Part shown: in pieces, positions 46,978 to 58,700 of the stretch | Numbering within the stretch: position 1 is the first letter of the stretch | How the letters are laid out: every line of letters starts with the position of its first letter | Origin: Micractinium sp. NFX-FRZ | Taxonomy: Eukaryota; Chlorophyta; Trebouxiophyceae; Chlorellales; Chlorellaceae | NCBI GenBank assembly: GCA_029339195.1 | Contig: JAPTJF010000213.1 | Location: 37,316 to 101,315, forward strand | Direction of reading: 5' to 3' | DNA length: 64,000 bases | Notes under the pieces: generated by a model | The model's database searches: none | Told to the model about the DNA's origin: nothing | The model's input: the letters and a program-made list of their open reading frames with translations, nothing else | Program-made: the position numbers and the translations under genes

Positions 46978-49228
46978 TCAAAAGCTGAAATAGCTGGTGC
47001 CATCAGCATCAACCGACAGCGGTGCCACCATGCGCACGGGGTCACGGAACATGATTGTGCCATCAGGCAGCAGCTCGCCGAGCGGCCGGTTGCTGCCATC
47101 GCCCCTGCCGCCGCCGCCGCCGCCGCTGCCGCTGGGTGCAGCCGCGGCCGGCGGTGCTGCCGCCTCGCTATGCTGCTGCGCTTGCACCTGCTCATGCTGC
47201 TGCTGCTGCTGCTGGCGGTGCCAGGCCACCACTTCCTCATAAGGCAGCTGCCCACCAAAGATGTCCAGAGCGCTGCCAACAGTGATGTCCACGCGCCCCT
47301 TGCCCGCCTTGCGCACACGCTCCAAATCGTCCTGCACGGGATGGCAGGGGTGCGCACAGCATGTTAACAAGTAGGCGGCAGAGCAGTGGCACACAGAGCT
47401 GTGTGGGTGCTTGCATGGTGGGGCAGGTGCATGCGCTATCTCACTGTGACTGCCGTTGCATGCATGTATCATCTGCTGCGCGTGCGCTCTGAGGGTCATG
47501 CAACACCCCAAGCAGGCGCACGCCGGGCCACGCAGCCACAGGAGGCAGCGCAAAGGGAGCACCCACGGGGCAAAGCCAGCGGCGCTCACCAGCGTGCGCG
47601 CGCCGCCGGCGTAGGTGACGGGCAGCGGGCTCCACCCGCCCAGCAGCTGCACCAGCTCGTCGTCAATCCCCAGCTGCATCCCCTCCACATCCACGCCATG
47701 CACCAGGAATTCGTCGCACGACTGCGCCAGCATGCCCAGCGTCTCCTCGCTGCAGGCACGGATAGGTGGCAGAAGGACCAAGGGGGAGGGGGGGCGGGGC
47801 ATCAAATGCCATCAGACAAGTGGTAGGACATTTGGTAGGATGCGAGGGCTGGCGCACACACGCCTTGATGCGCCAGCACACTCGGTCGCGCAGGCAGCCC
47901 CACCTCGGGGCGAGCTCACTTGAGCGCCAGCCCCAGCAGCTGCCGTGCTGCACCTTGAGCAGGCCCACCTCAACCCCAGGCCAAGCATCCACCCAGCCCC
48001 AGCCCCAGCACGTGCAGCACCCGTGACCCGGCATGTCAGCTCACCTGAGCGCCAGCGAGGAGAACTTTTGCCAGCGGTCGGTGACCACGTAGTACCTGCC
48101 GTCCTCCTTCTTGCGGCAGCTCAGGTCCAGCACCAGGCGCTGCCGCCCCACCAGCTTGACCTGCCGGGAGGGGCAGCAGGGGGGCAAGGGAACATTCGTG
48201 CGTGGTGGCCAATGGCTGACAGCTGCTGGTGCACTACGAATGGCATGTGTGAACGGGTCTCTCGGGGCCAGATGAGTGCAGGGAGTGATGAGTGCAGTAG
48301 AATCCCCAGCCATCCTCACCCCCAAGCCATCAGCTTGCCATCCTCCCCGCCACCTTCCCGGCCTCACCAGCTCCGCCAGCCGGCCCTCCTCCAGCCGCCC
48401 GTCCCGGAAGACAAAGGAGGTGACGATGATGTGGCTGGCCCCCGCCTCCAAATACTCCACAGCATTCTCTGTGGTGACGCCTCCACCCAGCTGCAGGCCC
48501 CCTGGGTAGGCCGCCAGGGCGCCAAATGCCGCAGACTTGGACGCCTCGTCAGCACCCAGCATGATGACGTGGCCCCCAGTCAGCGCATCCTTCTTGTACA
48601 GCTCGGCAAACCAGCTGGAGGGGTGCTCAGACTCGAAGTTGGTCTTCAGGGCTGCATCCCCGTCGCTGGAAAGGGCGGGAGCATGGGTGGGTGGGGTGGG
48701 TTGAATGCGGTGCCAGGCGGGGTGGAAGCGGGAGCTGGCAAGCAGGTGGAGATGCTGTGCACTCATAAGGCGGGTTATCCGTGACAGTGTGCAGTGCAAT
48801 GCAGCGCGCTGGCGGCAGCGTGGGGGGTCAGGCAACACTGGCACAGTGCAGGCAAGCGGTGCGCGGCAAGGGTTTCGTCTGCCCTGCCCCCGCCTGGCAA
48901 GCAGCGCACCTCTGCAGGTCCTGCAGAGTCGAACCCACGATCTGCTTCACCTTGCCCTGCACAGCAGGCGTTTAGGGGGAGGTTCAAGGGCCGAAGGTGT
49001 GCCCCGGGTGTGTACAGGTACAGAGGGGCAACAGCGGCAAGCTGGCGGGAGCAGCGGCGGCGGCGCCGACGGCGCCAGCCCCACCTTGTGTATGTCAATA
49101 CACGGACGGAACTGCACAGCACGCTCTCCTGACCCTTCTGTGGCCCTGACCACCACGGTCCTGCGGCTGCGAGCGCCATTGGCTGGCGCAGCGCAAGCGA
49201 ACTGGTGGGTGCTGGCAGCCTGCTGCAT
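46978..49228 (-). CDS. HISN3: ProFAR isomerase (HisA/HISN3), histidine biosynthesis, plastid-targeted
   Basis: Exons are 49085-49228, 48910-48956, 48368-48665, 48045-48160, 47590-47749 and 46978-47331, giving 372 residues in frame. It converts ProFAR to PRFAR, the fourth step of histidine synthesis, on a (beta/alpha)8 barrel. [17 protein letters not shown] carries the first catalytic Asp (D45). [49 protein letters not shown], the second catalytic region [13 protein letters not shown] (D222), and PVTYAGGA complete the eukaryotic-type barrel. The first ~35 residues look like a transit peptide. The barrel should end near residue 290. Beyond it lies a Gln run, an Ala/Pro/Gly stretch and a well-formed tail ([21 protein letters not shown]), longer than the usual family length. 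Confidence 0.93.
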
Positions 49229-49502
49229 TGTGCCCAGGCGACGGCCAGACGAGTTCAATTTAGATTAAACAAGAATAGAAGGCAGCGCAGCCCCCCAGGC
49301 TAGCGGGAACAGCCTCCATTGGCCCGCCTTCTTCCGGCCCAAGTGCTCGCTGTGCGACCTCCCCAGGGTTCCTCTGAATGCATGCAATATTCTACTGTTT
49401 CATCCGACGCCTGTGAGCTTATTAGGATCGCAATCGGGCCGAATAGAGCCCTTTTGCGCTGCACATTGCGCCCTGCTCTCCGCCGCTCCTAAGCTCGAGA
49501 CG
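49229..49502. promoter_or_regulatory. Shared divergent 5' region of HISN3 and GRC3/NOL9
   Basis: The start codons are 274 bp apart and diverge. The interval is less GC-rich than the flanking exons. No specific element was recognised. Confidence 0.4.
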
Positions 49503-52240
49503 ATGGGCTCAAAGAAGAAGAGGAAGTCGACGGCACCCACCGCAGAGGAGCAGCCTCCCAAGCGGACCAGCTCCCAGCAGCGCAACCGTGGCGGCGGCGG
49601 CGGCAGTGGCGGCAGCCCGGGTGCTCTGGCCTGGGGCCCCGATGGTGTGAATGTCACCCTGGCTGCACATCAGGTGGGTGATATGGAAGTTACATTGGCA
49701 GCTTCCAAATGTGCACTGCTATGCGTGTGATCCCCTCTTAACTACACCTCTGATGGCCATGTGGCTTGCTTGTTTCACGTGCAGGCTCTCGTGTTCGTGG
49801 GACGCGCCCAGCTGGCAGTGCAGAGCGGCGAGCTGACAGCATTGGGCAGCATGGTAACTGCCGCCAGCGGCAGCATCGAGCTGGCAGCAGACGCACGCAG
49901 CGGCAGCGGCGGGGCGCTGCTGCTCGAACCGGGGGCGGCGCTGGGCACTGTGCCGCTCGTGTCAAACGGCACTGCTGTCGTGTTCACCTTGACACGGGCA
50001 GCAGGCAGCCCTGGAGCAGCAGCAGCAGCAGCGGCAGCGGCAGGGCCGCCCTGCACACCCCAGTCAGGCGGCTCACGGGCGGCGGCAGAGGACCCTGCGC
50101 CTCGCGAGCCCCAGCACGGCCAGCGGCAGCAGCTGGGCTTCGAGGTCTGGCTTGCCTCCGACCCTGCCGCCCCGCCCCTGCCGCCGCCCCTGCCGCCGCT
50201 GTGGCAGCAGGCGGCGGCTGAGGTGGGCGCCACCCTGCAGCAGCAGCAGCAGCAGCAGCAGGCCAGCGGAGCCCCGGCCGTCATCGTGGTGTGTGGCGCC
50301 AAAAAGGTCGGCAAGTCCACCTTTGCCCGCCTGCTGGCCAACTCCCTGCTCACCCAGCACCCCTGCGTGGCATACCTCGACACAGGTGAGGAGGCGCTGG
50401 GTTCTGGGCAGTTGCTTGACTGGGAGGGCGGGCAATGGGTGGGCTGTATTGGATGCTGCGGCGTGCATGGGCCATGGGCTTGCAGTTGGGGAAGCACACT
50501 GATGCTGCCTGCTCAGCGCGGGGGGAGGGTGTCGCCTCGGAGGAGGCGCGGCAGCAACAATAGGCTGGAACGGTGGCTGTCGTCCTTGACCTGGCTGGGT
50601 GGCGAGCCCACCCGTGCAGTAGACTCTGCCAGCACACTTGCACTCTGTCTCTGTCACAGCGCTCCTTACCACGCCGGCCACTCACTCCTCCCCTTCCTCT
50701 TCCCTTTCTACCCCCCGTCTGATGCACCTTGCAGACTGCGGGCAGCCAGAGTTCACGCCCCCGGGGCTGGTGTCCCTCACATTGCTTCACTCCCCAGTGC
50801 TGGGGCCGCCCCACATGCACCAGCAGCGCCCGGCGGCGTCCCACTTTGTGGGAGACGTGTCGGCCGCCAACGACCCCGTGCGGTACCTGCAGTACATCCA
50901 GCAGCTGTACCGCTGGTACTGCCAGCACGCCGCGGCGGCCGCGGCGGCTTCTGCAGCGGCGGCGGTGGGGCAGCAGGCTGAGCAGCAGGCGGAGCAGCAG
51001 GGGCAGCAGCAGCAGGGGCAGCAGCTGCCGCCGCTCATCGTCAACACGCACGGCTGGGTGAAGGGCATGGGGTTTGATCTCCTTTCGGAGCTCCTCCAAA
51101 GCCTGCCAGTCAGCCACCTGGTCCAAATCGCGGCCCCAAACCCTAAGAAGAACCTGCCACCTGGCACCTTTTGGCTGCCTGACCCGGCAGACGGCGGCAG
51201 CGGCATGCAGCTTCAACCGCAGGTGCTGCAGTGGCTGCTGCCTGGGCTGGGTGGCGAGCAGGGGGCGCAGCCTGCTGCCTCGGAGACCTCAGCCAGGAGC
51301 GCCGCCACTTACGGCACTGCAGCTGCCTCGGATGCGGCAGCAGCGGCTGGCGCCGGCGGCAGCGGGCGCGGCCGGGTGCATGCCGTGGAGCAGCGCGCCC
51401 TGCAGTGGGAGGCGCTGGCGCAGCAGTGCGTCGACGCCTGCGGGGTGGCGCCGGCGGCAGCAGCAGCCGGCAGCGGCAGCGGCAGCGCAGGGGCGGGGGA
51501 AGTGGGAGGTTACGAGGATTTGGGTGACCAGCTGGCAGCTGCTGTGCCCTATGAGGTGGATGCTGCTGACGTGGAGGTGCAGGCAAGTCGGGCGTGCTAT
51601 GCACGCTGCACATGCTGTGCATGCTGCCCCCTAAAGGCCGTGGAGCCATGCTTGCAGCGGCAGTTGGCAGCAGGCTGTCATAGCTGTCTTTTGCATGCCC
51701 TGCTCATGCCGGGCTTGGGCGACCTGCAAATGTGGTGGCCACGCATGCCTGCTGAGAGGTGCCTGCATGGCTCGAGAGCAGCCGCACACCCCGCCCTGCC
51801 ACCCACCACTTCCTGTCCCTCGTCCTGGCTTTGCATGCATGCAGGTGCTGCACTCCTCCGTGCCCGCCAGCCAGCTCTTCTACGCACTCAACGGCGCAGT
51901 GGTGGGCCTCTGTGCCCGCCTGCCTCCCGAGGAGCAGCCGCAGGCGGCGGCGGCAGCAGCAGCCTCCGCCCCGTCCCCGCCGCTGCCCTGCCTGGGCCTG
52001 GGCATTGTGCGGGCGGCAAATGCGCAGCGGCGGCGGCTCTACATCCTTTCCTCCCTCTCAGAGGAAGAGCTCCAATCTGTGGAGGTGCTTCAGCTGGGCA
52101 AGCTTGAGCTCCCCGCCAGCCTGCTGCAGACGGGCGCACACATGTGCCCCTACCTCGCACTGCACAGCCTGTCCAGCGCCGGCACCGGCGCCGGCGCCAT
52201 CAAGAGCCGCAACAACCTGCTGCGGGCCGGACAGATGTGA
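49503..52240 (+). CDS. GRC3: Polynucleotide 5'-hydroxyl kinase, GRC3/NOL9 type
   Basis: Exons are 49503-49673, 49785-50385, 50735-51582 and 51845-52240, giving 671 residues in frame. GRC3/NOL9 kinases phosphorylate the 5'-hydroxyl end produced when the ITS2 spacer of pre-rRNA is cut; they act in the nucleolus. The N-terminus is a lysine-rich nuclear signal (GSKKKRK). A beta-rich N-domain (ALVFVGRAQLAV) precedes the P-loop GAKKVGKST at about 228-236. YLDTDCGQPEF keeps the conserved D-x-GQ-x-E motif of the Clp1/Grc3 fold, and LIVNTHGWVKGMG is the N-T-x-G-W-x-K/G motif. The C-terminal domain contains LGLGIVRAANAQRRRLYILSS. Poly-Ala, poly-Gln and Ser/Gly insertions interrupt the loops. The intron after 51582 uses a GC donor (CAG|GCAAGT). 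Confidence 0.92.
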
Positions 52241-52721
52241 CCTGGAGTGCGGTGCCTGCATGCAGGCCTCTTGTGGCGCCGGTAGCCTGCTTTCTGTAAG
52301 GTTACAACCTGCCAGCCTGACAGGCACAATAATAAGCAGTGTTTGAGTGGCGTGAACCGAAAGGGAGCTGGCGGTACTGGCAATTGGCGGGCCATGCGGT
52401 GCAGGGTGGAGAGTGCACTTCTGCGTGGTTGTGGTGCAGTCAACGCAGCTGAGGATTTGTGGGAGCTCAAGCACATTGTTAGAGGTTCCAGATGGGTTTT
52501 GCTGTTAGTTTCATTGCTGAACTGTCCTTGCAACCTGTGATGAAGGGGATGGAATAATCCCCCTGGGTGCAGCCTGGGTGGCCTCGCCGCCAGCTGGCCC
52601 TGGCCCCCCACGGGGGAAGCACGGGACAGTTTTCGGCGCGCCTCCACCCCTTGGATCGCACGATCCTGCCGATCTTCCACCCACATCCCCGTTCTGAGCA
52701 GCCTGGGCGGCACTAAGAAAC
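52241..52721. other. Intergenic between GRC3 and the ATP-grasp gene
   Basis: 481 bp between two plus-strand genes. No exon. TGTAA at 52295-52299 is close behind the GRC3 stop. Confidence 0.55.
52295..52299 (+). terminator. Putative poly(A) signal TGTAA for GRC3
   Basis: It lies 55 nt after the stop codon, a short but possible 3' UTR. Confidence 0.4.
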
Positions 52722-55700
52722 ATGCTGAAAGCTGCGCTTGCCAAGGGCGGGGCAGGCCAGGCGCCTGCGGAGAAGATGGACAGCGCCAGCTTTCCCTGCA
52801 TCCAAGAGGGCCAGCCGCTGCAGGACGACGTGGCTGCGAGCTTCGAGGCGCAACTGCAGCTCGGTCTGAACCGGCAGGGCTCGCTGGCGGGCAGCATGCC
52901 GCTCAGGAGCGCCCGGAGAGACAGCGTAAGCATGGGATCGCGCCGCCGGCACCCTCGGTTGCCTGCGGTGCCGCTGCCCTAGGGCTTCAGCGGCGGCTGG
53001 CTGGCGCCGCCCCGTGTGGGCCACCCACCTGTTTGCTGTGCTCCCCACACTCTCCTCCTGCAGGTTGACTATGAGCTGGCGCCCGGCAGCCTGCGGTCAG
53101 CAAAAGAAATCTTCCCAGCCTCTCTGGTGCGCTGGAAGCTGGGGTGCTCACGTGCCCTCTGCGCTCGCCACCGTGCCTGCGGCCACTTCTGCCGAGGCCT
53201 GGCAGGCACCACAGTGCACACTGCACATGCATGCACATGCATGCTCGCACCCTGTCCTGCCTGCGCCTGGCTGGTTCGGATCGCACTGCTGCAGCTGCAT
53301 CGTGCGTTCCACAATCAGCAACGCCCTGCTCTTGCATGTGCCGCCAGCTGTTCATACTGCCAAGCAAGTGGAGTGGGCGGCAGTGGGCGGCAGCAGGGCT
53401 AAGCCAGCTAGTACCCACCAGCCAGGCAGCTGCGGTCTCGAACCTTCCGCTGCACGTTCGTGGTTGTGCTGGCTCCTGTGGTTTGTACCTGCTGCTGCAG
53501 GGTGACAGCGCGGCTCACAGCTCCCATTCAGAGCCTGCCGTGCGCTCCCTGCCCACACCTCCTCATTACAAACCCGCCCGCTGCTGCCACCAATGCACGC
53601 CGTCCCTGCCGCAGCGCGCCAGGCGCGGCTTGCACCATTCTGTCGCAGGCGGCGGCGCTCTTTCAAGTACCAAGGCACTGACTGCCGCCGGTTTGTGTTA
53701 ACTGCTGCCCCTGCTGCAGGGCGACCGGGCGGCCCACAACTTCCTGTCTGAAGCCGTGGTGCGCTCCCTGCCCAAGGGGCTGACCGCAACGGAGCGGGAG
53801 CGCGTGCTCGCCTCCACCCCGCTCTCGCCCACCCTCAACCTGCTGTCCTCCATGCCGCTGGTGCGCATCCTGCCTTCTCAGGGGTTGAGGGCGCTGCCTG
53901 CGCTGCTTGGCTGGCATGGGTGCCTTGCCTTGGCAAACATGATGGGTTTTGCGAGGCCAGAAGCGCTGCAGCACCGGCAGGCTGCGATGGTCCACTTTCA
54001 GCCTGCGCCGGCATGTGCCGCCTCTTGAGAAGCAGTGGTGGGGCAGCAGGGGGAGCAGGCGGTGGAGTTGCAGAAGGTTCGTCCCTCTGCGACATCGGGC
54101 ATGGAGGGAAGCACTGGGAGCGCTGCTTCAGGGCAGGGCGCTGTGGTTGCGCTGGTGCGTGTGCAGTTGCGGGGCGTGGAGCTCCCGCGCTGTGCACAGG
54201 ACCGGGTGAAGGCCCCCCCCCCCGGCTGTGCACGCTGCGCCTCATCTCACTTGCTGTGCATGCTTTGCCCGTCCCCCTGCTGTGCACGACAGGACCGGGT
54301 GAACAGCCGGACAATGGAGGGCGCGCGGCTGCGGCGGCATGTGCTGCGCGGCGCTGTGCTTGTCTTCATCACTGCAGGTATGGCGGGCCGGTTGATGTTG
54401 TGGACGCCTGCCTGTCGCCTCATCGCTGCTTCCTGGTGCCAAGTTCCCCTCGCTGCTGTTGTGCCGCCACTGCTGTGCCTCATCCGCTGCCCCGCGACCA
54501 CCGTGGCGCATCGCATCCCTGCTGCTGCCACACCCCCACTTCGCCAACCCTCTTCATCAACACGCCACTGCTCCAGACGCTTCACTTTTTATCTCCTGCT
54601 CTACATACATCACCTCCTGATTGCTATCCCTAAGCTGCACCTCCTCCCCCTCCTGCAGGCTACTCCTCCAAGCGCTTCATCTTCGAGCGGGCCAAGGAGT
54701 TGGGCGTGCGCAGCGTGGTGATCGACGGACCCGACTCGTGGAGCAAGGTGAGGGAGCAGTGTGTTTGCGAGCAGTGTGTTTGCGTTAGAATACAAGCACC
54801 AAGGGACGTATGCCCTCCCCTCCCACCCCTCGAATTTACTCTCCATCCCCACCCTGTGCAATGGTAGTGGAGGAGGGGAGGGTTGGACAGGTTGTGGGGC
54901 TTGACATCCTGCACGTGCCCAATGCTGCCATGCCTCACATGTCGTGATTGTTTGAACCCCTGACCGCTTCTGTGCAGCACCCGGTGGAGGAGGGGAAGCT
55001 CGGACAGTTGCCTTCCTGCCTGTTCCCCCACATGCCTACGCCCTACCCAAACAGTGCACCTCTTATTGCCTGCCCTTGTGTGCGCCATCCAACGCGTGTC
55101 CGACCCCTTCCGCCCACTGTGCAGCACTTGGTGGAGGAGGGGCAGATTGAGAAGTTTGTGGGGCTCGACATGAGCGACGGCGACACCGTGTTCGACCGCT
55201 GCTTGGATGCCTGCCACAAAATCAAGAAGGTGGGTGCAGACCTCACACGCATGCACACGCGCACGCTCACGCACGCCACGCACGCACACACACACATGCA
55301 TGTACACACACTCGCACATGCACACACACACACACACACACACACACCGGCGGGGCACACACCGGCGGCACCACCTGCCACTGCGTCCGCCTTGTATGAT
55401 TCATCCTGACCTCTCTTCAACCTGCGCATTCCCAGGTGACGGGCGGCTTGGGTAGCACGCCCCGCTTCTGTGCCTACTGTCTCATCACACCTGTGTTTTC
55501 CTTTGCCTGCCCGTCCGCAGGAGATGGGCGACCTGGACGGCATCACCTGCTTCTGCGAGCTGGCGGTGCCCCTGGCCTCCCGTCTGTGCGAGCGCCTCGG
55601 CCTGGCAACCAACTCTCCGCAGGTGGGTGCAGGGAGGGCCGCCACGCGTGCCTGGCGGCCGGCCTGCTCGGCTGCTTGCTCAAAGTGACTGGCCTGCCTG

Positions 55701-58700
55701 CGTGCCGCCTGTCAACTGTGCACTGTCTCGTGCTGCCCGCTGCGCAGCAGCATACAGCACCGTGCCCTTGCCCTCCCTAGATTCTTCCCACTCCCCACGC
55801 TCTGCCTGCTGCGCAGTCTGTGGACCCTGTGTGCACGACGAGCACGCCACGTAGGAAATGTTCATGGAGCAGGCTTTGCTCATCATTCCCATCCAACCCC
55901 ATGCTCTGCCTGCTGTGCAGTCTGTGGATGCTGCGCGCGACAAGCACGCCACGCGGGCGATCATGGAGGAGGCGGGGCTGCCCACGCCCAGGAACATGCT
56001 GATCACCACAAAAGACGTGCTGTCAAAGGTGGGAGGGTGCCACGCGTCACTTTTCCCAGCTAGCTTGGCCCGTGTTTGCTTGGCATTGCCCGTGGGCCAC
56101 CGACCGCGTGGGCCTGAGCGTTGCCGCCTGATGCCGCTCCTTCCTGTTCGTGACTGGTTCTGCATTGCCCGCCTGCATGGCGCCAAACATCTGGGATCCC
56201 CTGCTGTGTGCAAGCCCATGCATGGTGCCTGTGCAGCGCAACTTCAGTAGGTGGAACATAAATTTGCCGGAACTGCCCTGCAGGCTGCCGACCACGTCGG
56301 CTTCCCCGCCGTCATCAAGCCCATCCACGGCGCAGCCTCGCTGGGCGTGCTGCGGGTGGACAGCCGGGGCGCGCTGGAGGAGGCGTACGACAAGGTGAGC
56401 GGGGAGCATTCCAACTGCACCTGTTTCATAATACACAGCGCTCGGGTCCGGTGAGGGTCGCATGGGTGGGCCGCATGGGTGGACCGCACAGCAGGGGGCC
56501 GCTGGGGAAGGCAATTGAGGTGGGTAAAACCATATGTGCAAGCCACCAGGCACTAAGATGCACAGCCCTCCTCTTACTGCCTCCCTCCACCCGCCTGCCT
56601 GCTGGCTGTGCTATGCACTCACGGCACCGTCCCTGCCTCCCCTCTGCACGGTCTGCACCGAGTCGGGCTCCCCTGCTCACATGCTCTACCCTCCTTGCAC
56701 AGTAGCCCTTCCTCAACCTGCCACGTCACCCCCCTGCCTGCCAGGTGTGCAACGAGCTGGCATCCACCATCATTGAGAATGGGGTGGTGCGGCAAGCAAC
56801 GCCGGAGGAGCTGGCGAAAGCCAAGGTGTGTGTCAGTGGCGTGCGTGGTGCCGTTGGGGGTGTGGGTGGAAAGTGGCAGTCAACAGAGGGATTGCCCGTG
56901 TGCAAATCTGTGTGGGCAGCTACTTGGAGCACACACGGGCAGGCCTTGTAGAAACACAGCTGCACGCAAAGGGCACCCCCACCTTACATCATCTCCCCGC
57001 CGCCCCATACAAGCCCGCGTTGCCCCATATCACCTCCTTCACTCTCCCACACCACCTCCCGCTGGCCTCCCGCTGCCCCTAGTCACCTCCCCCTGCCCTC
57101 TTGCGCTCCTGCACTCCATGTGCTTGCCCGCATGTGCTTGCCCGCTAGATCACCGCCAACATCGTATTCCCTGCCTTACCCCCCCTTACCCCTCTAACCC
57201 CGCAGTCCAAGGGCCTGTCTGCCAGCTGCCTGATGGAGGAGTACCTGGACGGGCCAGAGGTGGATGTGGACCTCGTCTTCTCGCAGGGGGAGCCGGTGAG
57301 CCCCTCCCTTGTTCACACTTGTTGTGTTCCTGTGTGCATGCCTTGTTCGACATGATGGCTGTTGGGTGTGCACCTCGTGTTCTCGCAGGGGGCCCGGTGA
57401 GCCCCTCCCTTGTGTCCTGGCTTCCTTTGCTCCTGTGGCCTCAAGCTGTTGGCTGTGAAGCTCGTCTTTACACAGGGGGAGCCAGTGAGCCCTCTTTGTA
57501 TAGCAGTTGCCCATGCGTGCATGTTGTGTGTTGCGCCGTGACGGTCCCAACGTGCCCCCATGTGCGCCTGGTGTGCCCACAGAGGGAGCCAGCAAGCTGC
57601 CTGCCTGCCACCCACCCACCCACCGCGCTCCGGCTCTTCTCTGCCCCGCCCCGCGCAGGTGTATGGCGCTGTGACTGACAACTGGCCCACCATTGAGCCT
57701 TACTTCAACGAGGTGAGGAGGCCTTGATGAGTGGCAGGTGCATGCAAATAGAGGCTCAGAAAGAAGGCAGTGCATGGCTAAGAAGCGGCTCGCCTCCTAG
57801 CCTTGCTGTCCCCCTCTCCTCTGCACCTCCTCTGTTTTCTCGGCTGCACGCCGGCAGCACCTGCCCCTCCATCCTGCCCCCCACCGGCTGTGCGAGCGAC
57901 CTCCCTCTCTTCTCCTGCGCTGCTCTTCCCTCTCCTAGGTCCGTAGACCGGCAACGACTGCTCCTTGAGCTCAACTCACGCGCTCTCCTGTCCCCCCTCA
58001 ACTTCCTTCAACCGCAAACTGGCAGCATCTCCCCCTCCATCCTGCCCTCCCACTAGCAGTGCCTGACCCTGCCTTCCACCTCTCCTGTGCCCCCTCTGCT
58101 CCCCCCCTCACCCGCAGACGGGCAGCAACTCCCCCTCCATCCTGCCCTCCTACCAGCAGCGGGAGCTGCTGGAGCTGGCAGTCAAGAGCTGCAAGTCGCT
58201 GGGGCTGCAGATTGTGAGTCGGGGGCGGGGCGGGGGCGGGAGTCCATGGGCTGATCTGCGCGGGAACTAATGCGCAGTTGGCAGGTAGATGAGGGTGTCA
58301 CTGCGCCTTTGCCCCCTTCCCTGCAGCTGCGTGTTTGCCAACCCCAACAATGTTTCTGCCACCACCCGCCCCGCCCCTCCCCGCCCCGCCCCCTACCCAA
58401 CCCTCCTCTGCCACGCCCACCTGTGCAGGGCGTGTTCCACGTGGAAGGCAAGTACACCAGCCGGGGGCCGCGGCTCATCGAGGTCAACTGCCGCATGGTG
58501 AGCCGCATACCCCTGCTGAGCATCAGCGTCTGTTTGCCCTGTTGGGCAACTCCAGCTGGTTGCACCGGTGGGCTGTCGGATGGCGAGCTGCCTGCCCTGC
58601 TGACCTGCCTATCACCAGCCGCTTCCCCTGTTTATGCACGACACCAGTAGCAGCAGCAGCTGGGGCCCTCGTCGAGGCCTTCACCTCACTGTGTGGCAGC

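Noticed and set aside
49229..49258. Upstream start for HISN3 giving MNSSGRR...
   Set aside because: That codon is TTG. The first ATG (49226-49228) leaves a normal transit peptide, so it was used.
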